Origin: Ruminococcus sp. AF41-9
GTDB taxonomy: Bacteria; Bacillota; Clostridia; Lachnospirales; Lachnospiraceae
Length of the DNA: 31,100 nucleotides
Direction of reading: 5' to 3'
Assembly (NCBI RefSeq): GCF_003477525.1
Contig: NZ_QUDO01000047.1
Span: 1-31,100, forward strand
This document shows positions 6,001 through 14,234 of the stretch, in pieces; positions within the stretch are counted from its first letter, which is position 1; each line of letters starts with the position of its first letter. Position numbers and translations under genes: made by a program. Under the pieces are notes generated by a model that made no database searches, was not told the DNA's origin, and saw nothing but the letters and a program-made list of their open reading frames with translations.

Positions 6001-7545
6001 TTACGCCAGAGGCTCATCAATCAGAACATCCTGCCTCTTAATCTTCTTCGTTGTGTTGCGGATAAACGGATTTTTGCGGACAACCAGTCCTGTAATGCGG
6101 CGATAGGTTGGCTGATTTCTGTTATATTCATCCAGAAATGCCTGAAGCTGTGTCTGAATCGCCTCTGTATCCAATGCTTTCGCTTCCACAACAGCCTGCT
6201 CCGGATAGATGCGGGCTGTCAGTCCATTGTCCTCACCTGTCACGACCACTTCACCTACCAGCGGATTCAGAGCCAGCTTATTCTCAATCTCTTCCGGAGA
6301 TACATTTTCACCGTTGGACAGGATGATCAGGTTCTTCACACGTCCATTGATAAACAGATAACCGTCTTCATCCATATATCCCTTGTCACCTGTATGCAGC
6401 CAGCCATCCTTTAAAGTCTCTGCAGTCTCATCAGGCATCTGATAATATCCCTTCATAACACTGCTTCCTTTTACCAGGATCTCACCGTTTTCAAATCTGA
6501 TCTCTACATTTTCAAGTGGTTTTCCGATAGAATCCTTTTTATGATTTTCCGGTGTATTGTTGCTGATAACAGGGGAACATTCTGACATTCCATAGCCTTC
6601 CAGTACTTCAACGCCATATTCTGCAAAACGGTCAATATAATATGGATCCAGATGTGCACCGCCTGTAAAGATAATGCGCAGTTTTCCGCCAAATACCTTT
6701 TCTGCCAGAACTGTCTTCGGGATTGACGGATCAGCGGCAGCCAGTCTCTTATAAATCGTCTCGATCATCATTGGAACCATAAGCATAATATCCGGTTTGA
6801 AAATACTCATATTTCTTACCATATGGAGCAGGGAATCATTGATACAAAGAGTTGCACCCAGAGAGAATCCCTTCAGCCAGTCCATAACCAGGCAGAATGC
6901 GTGATGGATTGGAAGCACACTGAGCATGGCAGTTCCCGGTTCTGCTGTGATCTTTACTGCCTCAACATTGGAAGCCAGATTGTTCTGTGTCAGCATAACA
7001 CCCTTGCTCTTTCCTGTTGTTCCGGAAGTAAAAATAATGGTTGCAATATCCTCTGCATCCGGGCAGACAGAATCTGCTGATGCGCTCTTTCCTGCATTTC
7101 GAAGTTCACCAATACCATATACCTTTGCCGGCGCATCATCCACCTCTTCCTGAAGCATCCACACCTTCTGAAGTTTCGGACAATTTCCAAGAAATGTATC
7201 CAGATATGGTCTAAGCTTCGGACTTAAGAAAAGCGCTACAGAATCGGAACGGTTAAGCAGGTCGATCAGATCCTCACAGGGAAGCGCGGCATCCAGCGGT
7301 ACTGCTGTGGTACATCCTGTAATGATTCCCAGATAGCTTTCCATCCACTCTACAGAACTGGTTCCGATCAGTGCAATGTGCTTTCCCTCAAAGCCCTCTG
7401 CAAGAAGACCTTTTCTGGTGAAAACTACATTTTCCATCAGTTCACCATAGCTTCTTTCCATGATTTCCTTTTTCTTGAGCCATTTTACTGCTTTTACTTC
7501 GTCAAATTTACGTGCACTTTCTTCTAATATATTTCTGATCAGCAT
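6001..7545 (-). CDS. AMP-forming acyl/aminoacyl ligase (ANL superfamily)
   Basis: This is a 514-aa adenylate-forming enzyme that activates a carboxylic acid as acyl-AMP and loads it on CoA or a carrier protein. Visible core motifs: FTSGTTGKSKG (about 172-182, ATP-binding loop), 'EGYGMSECSP' (A5), 'WLHTGDKGYMDEDGYLFINGR' (A7, hinge) and the C-terminal 'TTKKIKRQ' lysine region (A10). It resembles fatty-acid CoA ligases more than classical NRPS A domains. GGGGGA lies 5 nt upstream of the ATG. It is the last gene of the set with the carrier protein (7649) and condensation protein (7944). A hairpin at 7591-7621 lies in the 103-nt gap before it. Confidence 0.85.
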   Translation of the reverse strand: MLIRNILEESARKFDEVKAVKWLKKKEIMERSYGELMENVVFTRKGLLAEGFEGKHIALIGTSSVEWMESYLGIITGCTTAVPLDAALPCEDLIDLLNRSDSVALFLSPKLRPYLDTFLGNCPKLQKVWMLQEEVDDAPAKVYGIGELRNAGKSASADSVCPDAEDIATIIFTSGTTGKSKGVMLTQNNLASNVEAVKITAEPGTAMLSVLPIHHAFCLVMDWLKGFSLGATLCINDSLLHMVRNMSIFKPDIMLMVPMMIETIYKRLAAADPSIPKTVLAEKVFGGKLRIIFTGGAHLDPYYIDRFAEYGVEVLEGYGMSECSPVISNNTPENHKKDSIGKPLENVEIRFENGEILVKGSSVMKGYYQMPDETAETLKDGWLHTGDKGYMDEDGYLFINGRVKNLIILSNGENVSPEEIENKLALNPLVGEVVVTGEDNGLTARIYPEQAVVEAKALDTEAIQTQLQAFLDEYNRNQPTYRRITGLVVRKNPFIRNTTKKIKRQDVLIDEPLA

Positions 7546-7590
7546 ATCTGTCCCCCATTATTTTCTGAACTGTTCAAGTTATGGATATCC

Positions 7591-7621
7591 TGTCAGGAAC
7601 AAAATATCTTTGACCCTGACA
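7591..7621 (-). repeat. Intercistronic hairpin between carrier and ligase genes
   Basis: TGTCAGG (7591-7597) / CCTGACA (7615-7621), a 7-bp perfect stem with a 17-nt loop, and no T-tract, so it is not a standard terminator. A shorter palindrome TGAACAGTTCA follows just before the ligase SD. It could tune mRNA stability or the ratio of the two products (inference). Confidence 0.45.
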
Positions 7622-7648
7622 TCTTTATAAGTTTTACTTCGAAAAAAA

Positions 7649-7879
7649 TTACTGAAGTTCTTCCAACAGATTTAAGGCTTCGCCAAGAGTTGTGATCTTC
7701 AACACTTCGCTCTCGTCAAGTTCGAGATCAAAGGTATCCTCAAGTTCACCTAAAAAGGACATAAAATCCAGAGAACTGAAACCCAGATCCTCGCGGAATC
7801 TCATTTCATTATTCATTTCTTCCGGTGCTACCTTGCTATACTGTGCTACAATATTTTTAAATTCCATTTCCTGATTCAT
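7649..7879 (-). CDS. Acyl/peptidyl carrier protein
   Basis: This 76-aa acidic four-helix carrier protein carries a phosphopantetheine arm. The attachment motif is 'LGFSSLDF', with the modified Ser most likely at residue 36 (G-x-S-S-L-D). The helix II/III region 'LEDTFDLELDESEVLKITTLGEAL' is typical. The ATG at 7879 follows GGAGG by 7 nt; a longer in-frame start at 7918 lacks an SD. It sits between the condensation protein and the ligase, so it probably accepts the acyl or aminoacyl group from the ligase and presents it to the condensation protein. Confidence 0.9.
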   Translation of the reverse strand: MNQEMEFKNIVAQYSKVAPEEMNNEMRFREDLGFSSLDFMSFLGELEDTFDLELDESEVLKITTLGEALNLLEELQ

Positions 7880-7943
7880 TGCGTTTCCTCCTGATATTAA
7901 TTTAACGGATAAAATCATTCGCTTCGCTACTTGCCTGATTCGT

Positions 7944-9332
7944 TTAAACCAGTTCCATAATTTCGCCGATGCTCATATCCGGCTCTGCGATTCCCTTAAA
8001 AAGAATACGCATCATATAATAATAAAGCAGCTCCATATCATGTTCCTCCAGATGAGCAGTCTGGTAATGATAGGAGAAGTTCATACCTCCATCTTCTGTA
8101 TGGGATACGGTCAGATACATCTTCTTGGTGGCTGCACCGTTTGCAAACCATTTTGCATGCTGACGGATGGTTCCAAGCATTTCATTCTCCACCTTCACCG
8201 TCATTGGCTGATAAGTCAGATAACAGCTCTCATATCCTGTATGCTTCGGTGTATTGTATCTCTTTCTCATCTCATCCATAATAAGTGCCGGATCATAGTT
8301 GCTGTGCATGTAGATACGGTTCTGCATATTCTGGATCTCATAAGCAGCAGAAAGGAAATCTGTCTCCGGTGCGATCACTGTTCTGCATGGGAACATGATG
8401 GTTCTGCTTCCTCCGGAAGTCCACTCATCATGTGTAGAACGTCTGGATATAAAGTTCTGGATAGTGATATCTTCCTGTCCGTTATTTACCTTTGACAGAT
8501 AAGTACGGATACCAAGCAGAAGAAGGTTTGTCATAGACAACTGATGATTCATACAGAAATCGATCAGATTTTTGGTTGGTTCCGGCTCCAGATAATAATC
8601 CTTAACTGCCACAAACAGATCCTTCATCTCAATATCAGAAGAACGAAGTCCGGGATTTCCATGACGTTTTCTCGCTTCCTCCAGTACGGATGGTCCCTGA
8701 ATATCAGAATACAGAGGTTCGCCCAGTGCATCCAGCTGGTCATCCCAGAATTTCTTATCTTTTGCAAAACGTTTCTCGTTGCCTGCTTTTGCCAGGTCTT
8801 TTTTAAGTACTGTCTCAAAATCTGCCAGTTCCTGTGGATAGGCTGTTCCATATTTATAATAGGTATATAACTGAAACAGATCACCGATCATTACTACCAG
8901 ACCACAGGAGTCGATCAATCTGTGATCCATATGTACAAAGAAACCATTATATCCTTCCGGCAGCTTCAGCATAGTAAACTCGCACATGGGAATATCATCA
9001 CCGTCAAAGGTTTCATATGCCCACTGCTGCATCAGCTCATCTGCTTTTGCAAGGCTTCCCATTCCTGACAGATCCTTGAATCCGATATCCCTTGGATCCT
9101 GTTTTACAAGGTACTGCTGTACATTTCCGTCTTTATCAGGCTTAGTAAAACGGATTCTGGTGCATCCGGAACGTTCTGTCTCCATCTGAATGCATTTTTT
9201 TAATAATCCAAAATCCAGTTCAGCCTGTACAGATGCCACAACACTGACACCGGATACCTGCTGCGTACCGTAATCCATGATCCAGTTGTGATGCATTTTC
9301 TGTGCTGCTGTTAAAGGATAGTAGTTTGTCAT
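7944..9332 (-). CDS. Free-standing condensation-domain protein
   Basis: This 462-aa protein has the two-lobed chloramphenicol-acetyltransferase fold of NRPS condensation domains. The N-terminal 'YPLTAAQKMHHNW' corresponds to motif C1. The active-site motif HHxxxDG appears as DHRLIDS (136-142): the second, catalytic His (137) is kept but the first His is Asp and DG is DS. 'DITIQNFISRRSTHD' and 'ETDFLSAAYEIQ' fit C-terminal lobe motifs. There are no A, T or TE domains. GGAGG is 11 nt from the ATG. It is the first gene of the set with carrier protein and ligase; joint synthesis of an amide or ester is the likely role, with substrates unknown. A WES/acyltransferase-like role is an alternative. 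Confidence 0.8.
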   Translation of the reverse strand: MTNYYPLTAAQKMHHNWIMDYGTQQVSGVSVVASVQAELDFGLLKKCIQMETERSGCTRIRFTKPDKDGNVQQYLVKQDPRDIGFKDLSGMGSLAKADELMQQWAYETFDGDDIPMCEFTMLKLPEGYNGFFVHMDHRLIDSCGLVVMIGDLFQLYTYYKYGTAYPQELADFETVLKKDLAKAGNEKRFAKDKKFWDDQLDALGEPLYSDIQGPSVLEEARKRHGNPGLRSSDIEMKDLFVAVKDYYLEPEPTKNLIDFCMNHQLSMTNLLLLGIRTYLSKVNNGQEDITIQNFISRRSTHDEWTSGGSRTIMFPCRTVIAPETDFLSAAYEIQNMQNRIYMHSNYDPALIMDEMRKRYNTPKHTGYESCYLTYQPMTVKVENEMLGTIRQHAKWFANGAATKKMYLTVSHTEDGGMNFSYHYQTAHLEEHDMELLYYYMMRILFKGIAEPDMSIGEIMELV

Positions 9333-9352
9333 ACTTTATTTAACCTCCATCG

Positions 9353-9373
9353 CCCGGTTTCTCTTTTCCCGGG
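9353..9373 (-). promoter_or_regulatory. GC hairpin just upstream of the condensation-gene SD
   Basis: On the minus strand CCCGG (9373-9369) and CCGGG (9357-9353) pair across an 11-nt purine-rich loop. The hairpin ends 4 nt before the GGAGG (9348-9344). It may influence ribosome access. Confidence 0.4.
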
Positions 9374-9398
9374 TGCAAAAACATTACATATTTTTTCA

Positions 9399-9439
9399 GT
9401 AGCTTACAGTTATTTCAAAAATGATGTACTGACAGCTAC
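9399..9439. promoter_or_regulatory. Inverted repeat upstream of condensation operon, candidate operator
   Basis: The arms at 9399-9410 and 9428-9439 read GTAGCT-nn-CAGT / ACTG-nn-AGCTAC on the minus strand, with a 17-nt centre. The symmetric 2-nt break in each arm is typical of a dimeric binding site. I found no clear sigma-A promoter here, although AT-rich sequence with partial -10/-35 boxes surrounds it. The rest of the 9333-9630 gap holds only the hairpins noted here. Confidence 0.4.
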
Positions 9440-9530
9440 AACATTACTTTTTTATTACGTAACAAAAAATAGCACAGATTCTTCCCAAATACCAGTACCC
9501 TCAGGACTTAATGAACACTTTACATAAAAT

Positions 9531-9582
9531 TGACCGGGACTTATCGTGCATTTAACAAAACGCATCTGATAAGTCCCGGTCA
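9531..9582. terminator. Long hairpin between hydrolase and condensation genes
   Basis: A 15-bp perfect stem, TGACCGGGACTTATC (9531-9545) with GATAAGTCCCGGTCA (9568-9582), and a 22-nt loop. On the minus strand it is followed by AATTTTATG, a weak T-tract. It probably ends the GGDEF-EAL/hydrolase transcript and separates it from the condensation operon. Confidence 0.6.
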
Positions 9583-9630
9583 GGGATTGTTGTCATTCGT
9601 AATCGCCTTTGGCGATGAAAAACAGTCACA

Positions 9631-10617
9631 TCATTTTTCAGAATTACTACCATCATATTTCTCAAAAAATCCCATCACTGTATGCTGATACAGTTCCGGA
9701 TCTGCATAGGCACTGCACAAATGCCTTGCTCCCGGTACAATGACCAACTCCTTTGGTGCTCTGCACAGCATATAGTTCTGGAATGAATTGTTCGGATACA
9801 CATAGGTGTCCTTCTCTCCATGAACGAAAAGAACAGGTCTTGTATTCCTTTTCATTGCTTCTGTAGTATCTGCATCTTTCATACGAAATCCTGCCACAAA
9901 ATGACACAGACAGTCCATTTCTTTTAAAAGCAAAGGGATATAATGCAGATGGAACCAGTTGTCTGCCATATCCCGCATCTGTCTTTCCATGGACTGAAAA
10001 CCACAGTCTGCGATCAGTCCCTTCACCTCTGACGGAAGCCAGTATCCGGATGCCATCAGTACAGCGGATGCCCCCATGGACTGTCCATACAGATAGATCG
10101 GAAGTTTCTCCTTATTTCGCTCAGACACATAAATTGCCCAACGCTGCACATCCCATTTCTCTTTTGCTCCAAAGGTAATATATTTTCCTTCACTTTCTCC
10201 GCAGCAGCGCTGCTCCATAAACAGAAGATTACACTGATGCTCATGGAGATATTTTGCCATAAATGACAGGGAACCAAATCTGCTGCCCCGATAGCCATGG
10301 CTTAATATGACAAATCTCTTTGCATTCTCTGCAGGCAGATAGAATCCATGGAGTTTTAATCCATCCACACTCCGGATATAGCAGTCCTGCATCTTCTGAG
10401 CCTCGCACCATGCCCTGCTCTCCTCATATTCCTTTGCATATCCGTTTCTGGGATGATTATCCCGTATATGGGATAATTCAAACCATTCCTTTCTTTCCTT
10501 TTTCCTTCCCCCTCTTTTGCAGCAGACCACCATGTTAAAAAAGCGCCAGCCAATCTCCATAATCCCTGAGAAAAAAAGTAATACTACTGCTGACAACTTA
10601 CAAATTTTTTTCTTCAT
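9631..10617 (-). CDS. Membrane-anchored alpha/beta hydrolase
   Basis: This is a 328-aa serine hydrolase. An N-terminal hydrophobic helix (about residues 8-30) suggests membrane anchoring, with the catalytic domain probably outside. The oxyanion-side 'SHGYRGS' is near 106, the nucleophile elbow GQSMG has Ser180, and the probable Asp270 (GEKD) and His299 (ARHLCSA) complete the triad. It resembles the YqkD/'lysophospholipase-like' hydrolases of Firmicutes; the substrate is unknown. Its ATG lies one base after the stop of the GGDEF-EAL gene, so the two are translationally coupled. A hairpin at 9531-9582 follows. Confidence 0.85.
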   Translation of the reverse strand: MKKKICKLSAVVLLFFSGIMEIGWRFFNMVVCCKRGGRKKERKEWFELSHIRDNHPRNGYAKEYEESRAWCEAQKMQDCYIRSVDGLKLHGFYLPAENAKRFVILSHGYRGSRFGSLSFMAKYLHEHQCNLLFMEQRCCGESEGKYITFGAKEKWDVQRWAIYVSERNKEKLPIYLYGQSMGASAVLMASGYWLPSEVKGLIADCGFQSMERQMRDMADNWFHLHYIPLLLKEMDCLCHFVAGFRMKDADTTEAMKRNTRPVLFVHGEKDTYVYPNNSFQNYMLCRAPKELVIVPGARHLCSAYADPELYQHTVMGFFEKYDGSNSEK

Positions 10618-10618
10618 C

Positions 10619-13600
10619 TCATTTTCTTTCTATAAATTTTGTCATAAACTCTTCATATCCACAAGGTTTTCCCCAGAAATATCCCTGGGTAAATTCCGGG
10701 CACAGCTTTCGGATTTTGAGCCATTCCTGAGCATTTTCCACGCCTTCGATACAAATCTTCATATCCAGATTATGGGTCATGGTACAAAACTGATTCAGCA
10801 GATAATATTCCTGTTTATCTGCAACTGCTTTGGCAGTGAAAGAGCGGTCGATCTTAATGATCTCCGGTTTCAGTTCGCTGAGATAATGGAAATTCGAGTA
10901 TCCGGTTCCAAAATCATCCAGTGCAAGACTGATTCCCATCCGCTTCAGTTCTGTAAGAAAATGCTTCTCATTTATATTTTGTTCCAGAAGGTCACTCTCT
11001 GTCAATTCCACGATCAAGGCTTCCAACGGCAGCCCGGCTCTTTTCATTTCCCCACTGATATCCTGGATCACATCAGACTTGGATGCCTGAACCTGAGAAA
11101 TATTAATACTTACTCTGAACTCTGGAATTACTTTCCTGATTTTACTGCATTTTCCCATAACCTCCCTCATCATCCATCGGCCAGCAGGAATAATAAGTCC
11201 TGTTTCTTCCAGAATCGGAATAAACTCTGCCGGTGAAACCATTCCAAATTTTTCAGAAGTAAAACGCATTAAAGCTTCTGCTCCATAAGACACCTTTTTA
11301 TCTTCAGCAAATACAGGCTGATAAAAAGCCCTAAAGCCTCGGAAGCCATTGTTCACAGCTTCTCTCAGTTCCTGGGTAATCTCCCTCTTCCTAAGAAATC
11401 TTCTGTAGGTTTCCTCATTAAATATATAGCAACGGTTTCTTCCCAGCTTCTTCGCTTCATTCAAAGCGAAATCTGTCAGCTTCAGGGCTTCTGAATACTG
11501 ATTCCCCTTTAATGCCGCAAATGGCACAATTCCTCCTGAAACCGTATACATGACCTTAAACTCATTAGATTCAATGAATCTGTCTATTTCATTTCTCACT
11601 TTATCATAAAGTTTATCTGCATCCTTCACCTCGTCAGAAGAAACATCCAGAATCAGAAATTCATCTGCCACAAGCTTGTACACTTTCTGTGCTTCTGATA
11701 TGCAGCCGGAAATACAATCTGCTGTTTTTCTAAGTACAAAATCACCGTACTCCTGTCCGAAGTTATCATTGATTTCCTTAAAATGATCGATTCCTATACG
11801 AAGCAGATATCCTGTTTCCAAAGGAGTATCCTGTTGATCCATATACTGCCGCAATCCAGTCTCTCCTAATAACCCGCTTACATTATCTGCCTTCTGTCTT
11901 TCTCCAATCTCATTGATACAACCGATCATATAAAGAGGTTTCGTATTATCATCCCGGACCAGATATCCTTTGCAATGAATCCAGACCGGCATTTTTTTCA
12001 GATCCAGCCATCGATATTCCATACTATGGATACAACGGTCTGTTTTAAGAAGATCATCAAATTCCTCTTTCAGTTTTTCATAATCAGGTTCATATACAAA
12101 TTCTTTATGGTTTGAAATCACATTATGAAAACTATTTTTCGGAATACAGAAACGGTCAAGAGCCTGGTTTGCTATGTAATAAAAATCTGTCCGAAAATCA
12201 ATCACATACGGGTAACTATCTGTAGTTGGACTCAGAAGATCGATCACGCTGCAAAGTTCATCCACTGACATACTCTGATACTTTTTCTCCTGCAGGATCA
12301 CCTCATCTGTGATCTCCTCTGTGGAATGCTTTTCCATGCGGGAAAGCAAGTGACTCGGATCAGTTGACCCCGCAATCTTCTTCCTGCGCTTCTGACGATA
12401 CAGCATGGTATCGCTTCGTCTTACAATATCTTTAAAGTCAAAATCTATATCCGGCTGATAATAAGCGTATCCTGCTGATATACTAAGCGGATACTCCAGC
12501 TTGTGTGTTTCTGCGGTTTTCTTCAAAATCAGCTCCAGTGTCTTCAGCCGTTCCGGAATCATATCTTTCTCATCGCTGTGATATACATATGCAAACTCAT
12601 CGCCGCCAATTCTAAAACAGTTCTTTACATTCTGAAATGCCTGACTGATACACTGATAACACAGCTTCAGTGCCTCGTCTCCCTTTTCATGTCCAAAATC
12701 ATCATTGATTACTTTCAGGTTATCCAGATCAAAAAGCACTACACCTGTGGTGCGCAGTTTAATTTCACCTTCATCCAGATATTTCACCATATCCTCGTAA
12801 GCATTTCGGTTCATGGCCTCTGTGAGCATATCCATATTGGCTATTTTCTGCAGATAGATCACCTTTTGTTTCTGGATATATTGATCGTAATATTGAGAAA
12901 CCTGGATCCAGATCAGCATAATGATAAACAGCATGGTTCCTGTAGAAAGCAAAATGGATGTCTGTTGAAATCTTCTTAAATAATAAAGAAACATTTCTGC
13001 CATTCCAAATCCCATGGCTACGTACATAGGATACTGGAATTTTTGGGCTACATCGTTTCCTGCTTTTCTGACTTCGTAAAGAATGATCACAACTGTGTAA
13101 ACCGCATTTGCAACCATAATAACATGAGTTACAGAAAGTAACCGGAACATATCAATAATTCCTGTACACTGAAGCAAAACATCGACTGCCATATTTGCAA
13201 GATAAAGAATGGAAAAAATCAATGCTCCTTTATGGTACTTGCTTTTACAGATATCATATAACAGGAAATTAAATGGCACCGGGAAAAGAAAAAGTGAAAA
13301 ATAATCCACAAAATATAAGGTTCTTCCATCCGGGATCAAAAACTGCAGAAAGCCACATTGTACCAGTGTCCATACTGCGACCAGCAATGAGAAAAATCCA
13401 AGGTTTAAAAAAATCTCAATTTTCGCTTCTGTCTTGTCGCTTCTTTTTCTTTGCGCTGCTCCACAATAGAGAATCAGGCAGATAACAGCGGCAAACAAAA
13501 TTCCACAGCTGATTACCAGATTTCCGAGACTGTCTGTTAATATTTTCAGAATACAATCGCCTCGTGTTCCGTATACAAGACTGACTTTATTTCCATAATA

Positions 13601-13996
13601 GCCCTCATATACCGGAATAATTCTGACCTCCAGGCTTTTGCCTGCACTATCTCCCGGAATATCCACAATATGCCAGCAGCTTCCCGGTGACTTCATAAAG
13701 TCCGGGGCATCCGCTTCATTTCCGTATTCGTATATTTTTTCTCCATCCAGCCAAACTTCTGCAATGGTGTGGGTGGTTTTAAATAAAATCGATCTGGGAA
13801 TATCGAAGTCTTCAGGCAGAGCAATATTCTCTGATTTGATTTCTCCTTCTGCCAGTTCTTTTGTTTCGCACTGGATCGTATTATCCCAGAACAATTTTTC
13901 CCTGGTGGTACTCTGACTGAAGATCCAACCTGAAAAACAGATGGCAAACAGCCCAAACACGAACAGGGTGATCCATAATTTTTTTTCTATTTTCAT
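10619..13996 (-). CDS. Membrane GGDEF-PAS-GGDEF-EAL cyclic-di-GMP protein
   Basis: This 1125-aa protein has: TM1 (about 7-27); an extracytoplasmic beta-rich domain (30-155, jelly-roll-like, 'AEVWLDGEKIYEYG'); a 7TM block (about 159-370), as in 7TMR-DISM receptors; GGDEF 1 (about 380-545, intact RIGGDEF at 462-468, no RxxD I-site seen); a PAS-like segment (590-700); a second GGDEF with VADEF (about 776-780), hence probably inactive; and EAL (about 872-1120) with EALMRF, SINIS, ELTES, DDFGTGYS, KIDRSF and EGVEN all kept, so phosphodiesterase activity is plausible. The start is ATG 13996 with GGAAGAGG; a TTG at 14014 is the alternative. It is coupled to the hydrolase gene. Confidence 0.9.
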   Translation of the reverse strand: MKIEKKLWITLFVFGLFAICFSGWIFSQSTTREKLFWDNTIQCETKELAEGEIKSENIALPEDFDIPRSILFKTTHTIAEVWLDGEKIYEYGNEADAPDFMKSPGSCWHIVDIPGDSAGKSLEVRIIPVYEGYYGNKVSLVYGTRGDCILKILTDSLGNLVISCGILFAAVICLILYCGAAQRKRSDKTEAKIEIFLNLGFFSLLVAVWTLVQCGFLQFLIPDGRTLYFVDYFSLFLFPVPFNFLLYDICKSKYHKGALIFSILYLANMAVDVLLQCTGIIDMFRLLSVTHVIMVANAVYTVVIILYEVRKAGNDVAQKFQYPMYVAMGFGMAEMFLYYLRRFQQTSILLSTGTMLFIIMLIWIQVSQYYDQYIQKQKVIYLQKIANMDMLTEAMNRNAYEDMVKYLDEGEIKLRTTGVVLFDLDNLKVINDDFGHEKGDEALKLCYQCISQAFQNVKNCFRIGGDEFAYVYHSDEKDMIPERLKTLELILKKTAETHKLEYPLSISAGYAYYQPDIDFDFKDIVRRSDTMLYRQKRRKKIAGSTDPSHLLSRMEKHSTEEITDEVILQEKKYQSMSVDELCSVIDLLSPTTDSYPYVIDFRTDFYYIANQALDRFCIPKNSFHNVISNHKEFVYEPDYEKLKEEFDDLLKTDRCIHSMEYRWLDLKKMPVWIHCKGYLVRDDNTKPLYMIGCINEIGERQKADNVSGLLGETGLRQYMDQQDTPLETGYLLRIGIDHFKEINDNFGQEYGDFVLRKTADCISGCISEAQKVYKLVADEFLILDVSSDEVKDADKLYDKVRNEIDRFIESNEFKVMYTVSGGIVPFAALKGNQYSEALKLTDFALNEAKKLGRNRCYIFNEETYRRFLRKREITQELREAVNNGFRGFRAFYQPVFAEDKKVSYGAEALMRFTSEKFGMVSPAEFIPILEETGLIIPAGRWMMREVMGKCSKIRKVIPEFRVSINISQVQASKSDVIQDISGEMKRAGLPLEALIVELTESDLLEQNINEKHFLTELKRMGISLALDDFGTGYSNFHYLSELKPEIIKIDRSFTAKAVADKQEYYLLNQFCTMTHNLDMKICIEGVENAQEWLKIRKLCPEFTQGYFWGKPCGYEEFMTKFIERK

Positions 13997-14161
13997 AGCC
14001 TCTTCCTTTTCCAATATATCTGCATTCTAAGACATATCAAATATAATTTCATTTGTATTTCTGCATTTCGCTTATTTCATTGTATCATAGATTTCTGAAT
14101 AACTGTTAGTGTTTTTGACACTTTCTTTTTGAGTAAATCCATTTTTCTCCCAGGATATAAA

Positions 14162-14198
14162 AAAAGACCATCTACATTTTTACAGTAAATGATCTTTT
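14162..14198 (-). terminator. Intrinsic terminator of the polyamine operon
   Basis: On the minus strand a 14-bp stem (two G-U pairs), AAAAGATCATTTAC / GTAGATGGTCTTTT with a 9-nt loop, is followed by a run of T. It lies about 40 nt after the last gene of the operon. Between it and the GGDEF-EAL start (13997-14161) I see only an AGTGT/ACACT dyad at about 14108-14122 and no clear promoter. Confidence 0.8.
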
Positions 14199-14234
14199 CA
14201 TTGCTAATGTTCAAAAATCTCCAGGATAATATTG

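Noticed and set aside
9531..9582. Hairpin as part of an insertion sequence end
   Set aside because: No second copy, target duplication or transposase nearby; a terminator role is simpler.
10517..11236. Long plus-strand frame (239 codons) opposite the EAL domain
   Set aside because: It mirrors conserved EAL codons and has no SD or recognisable domain.
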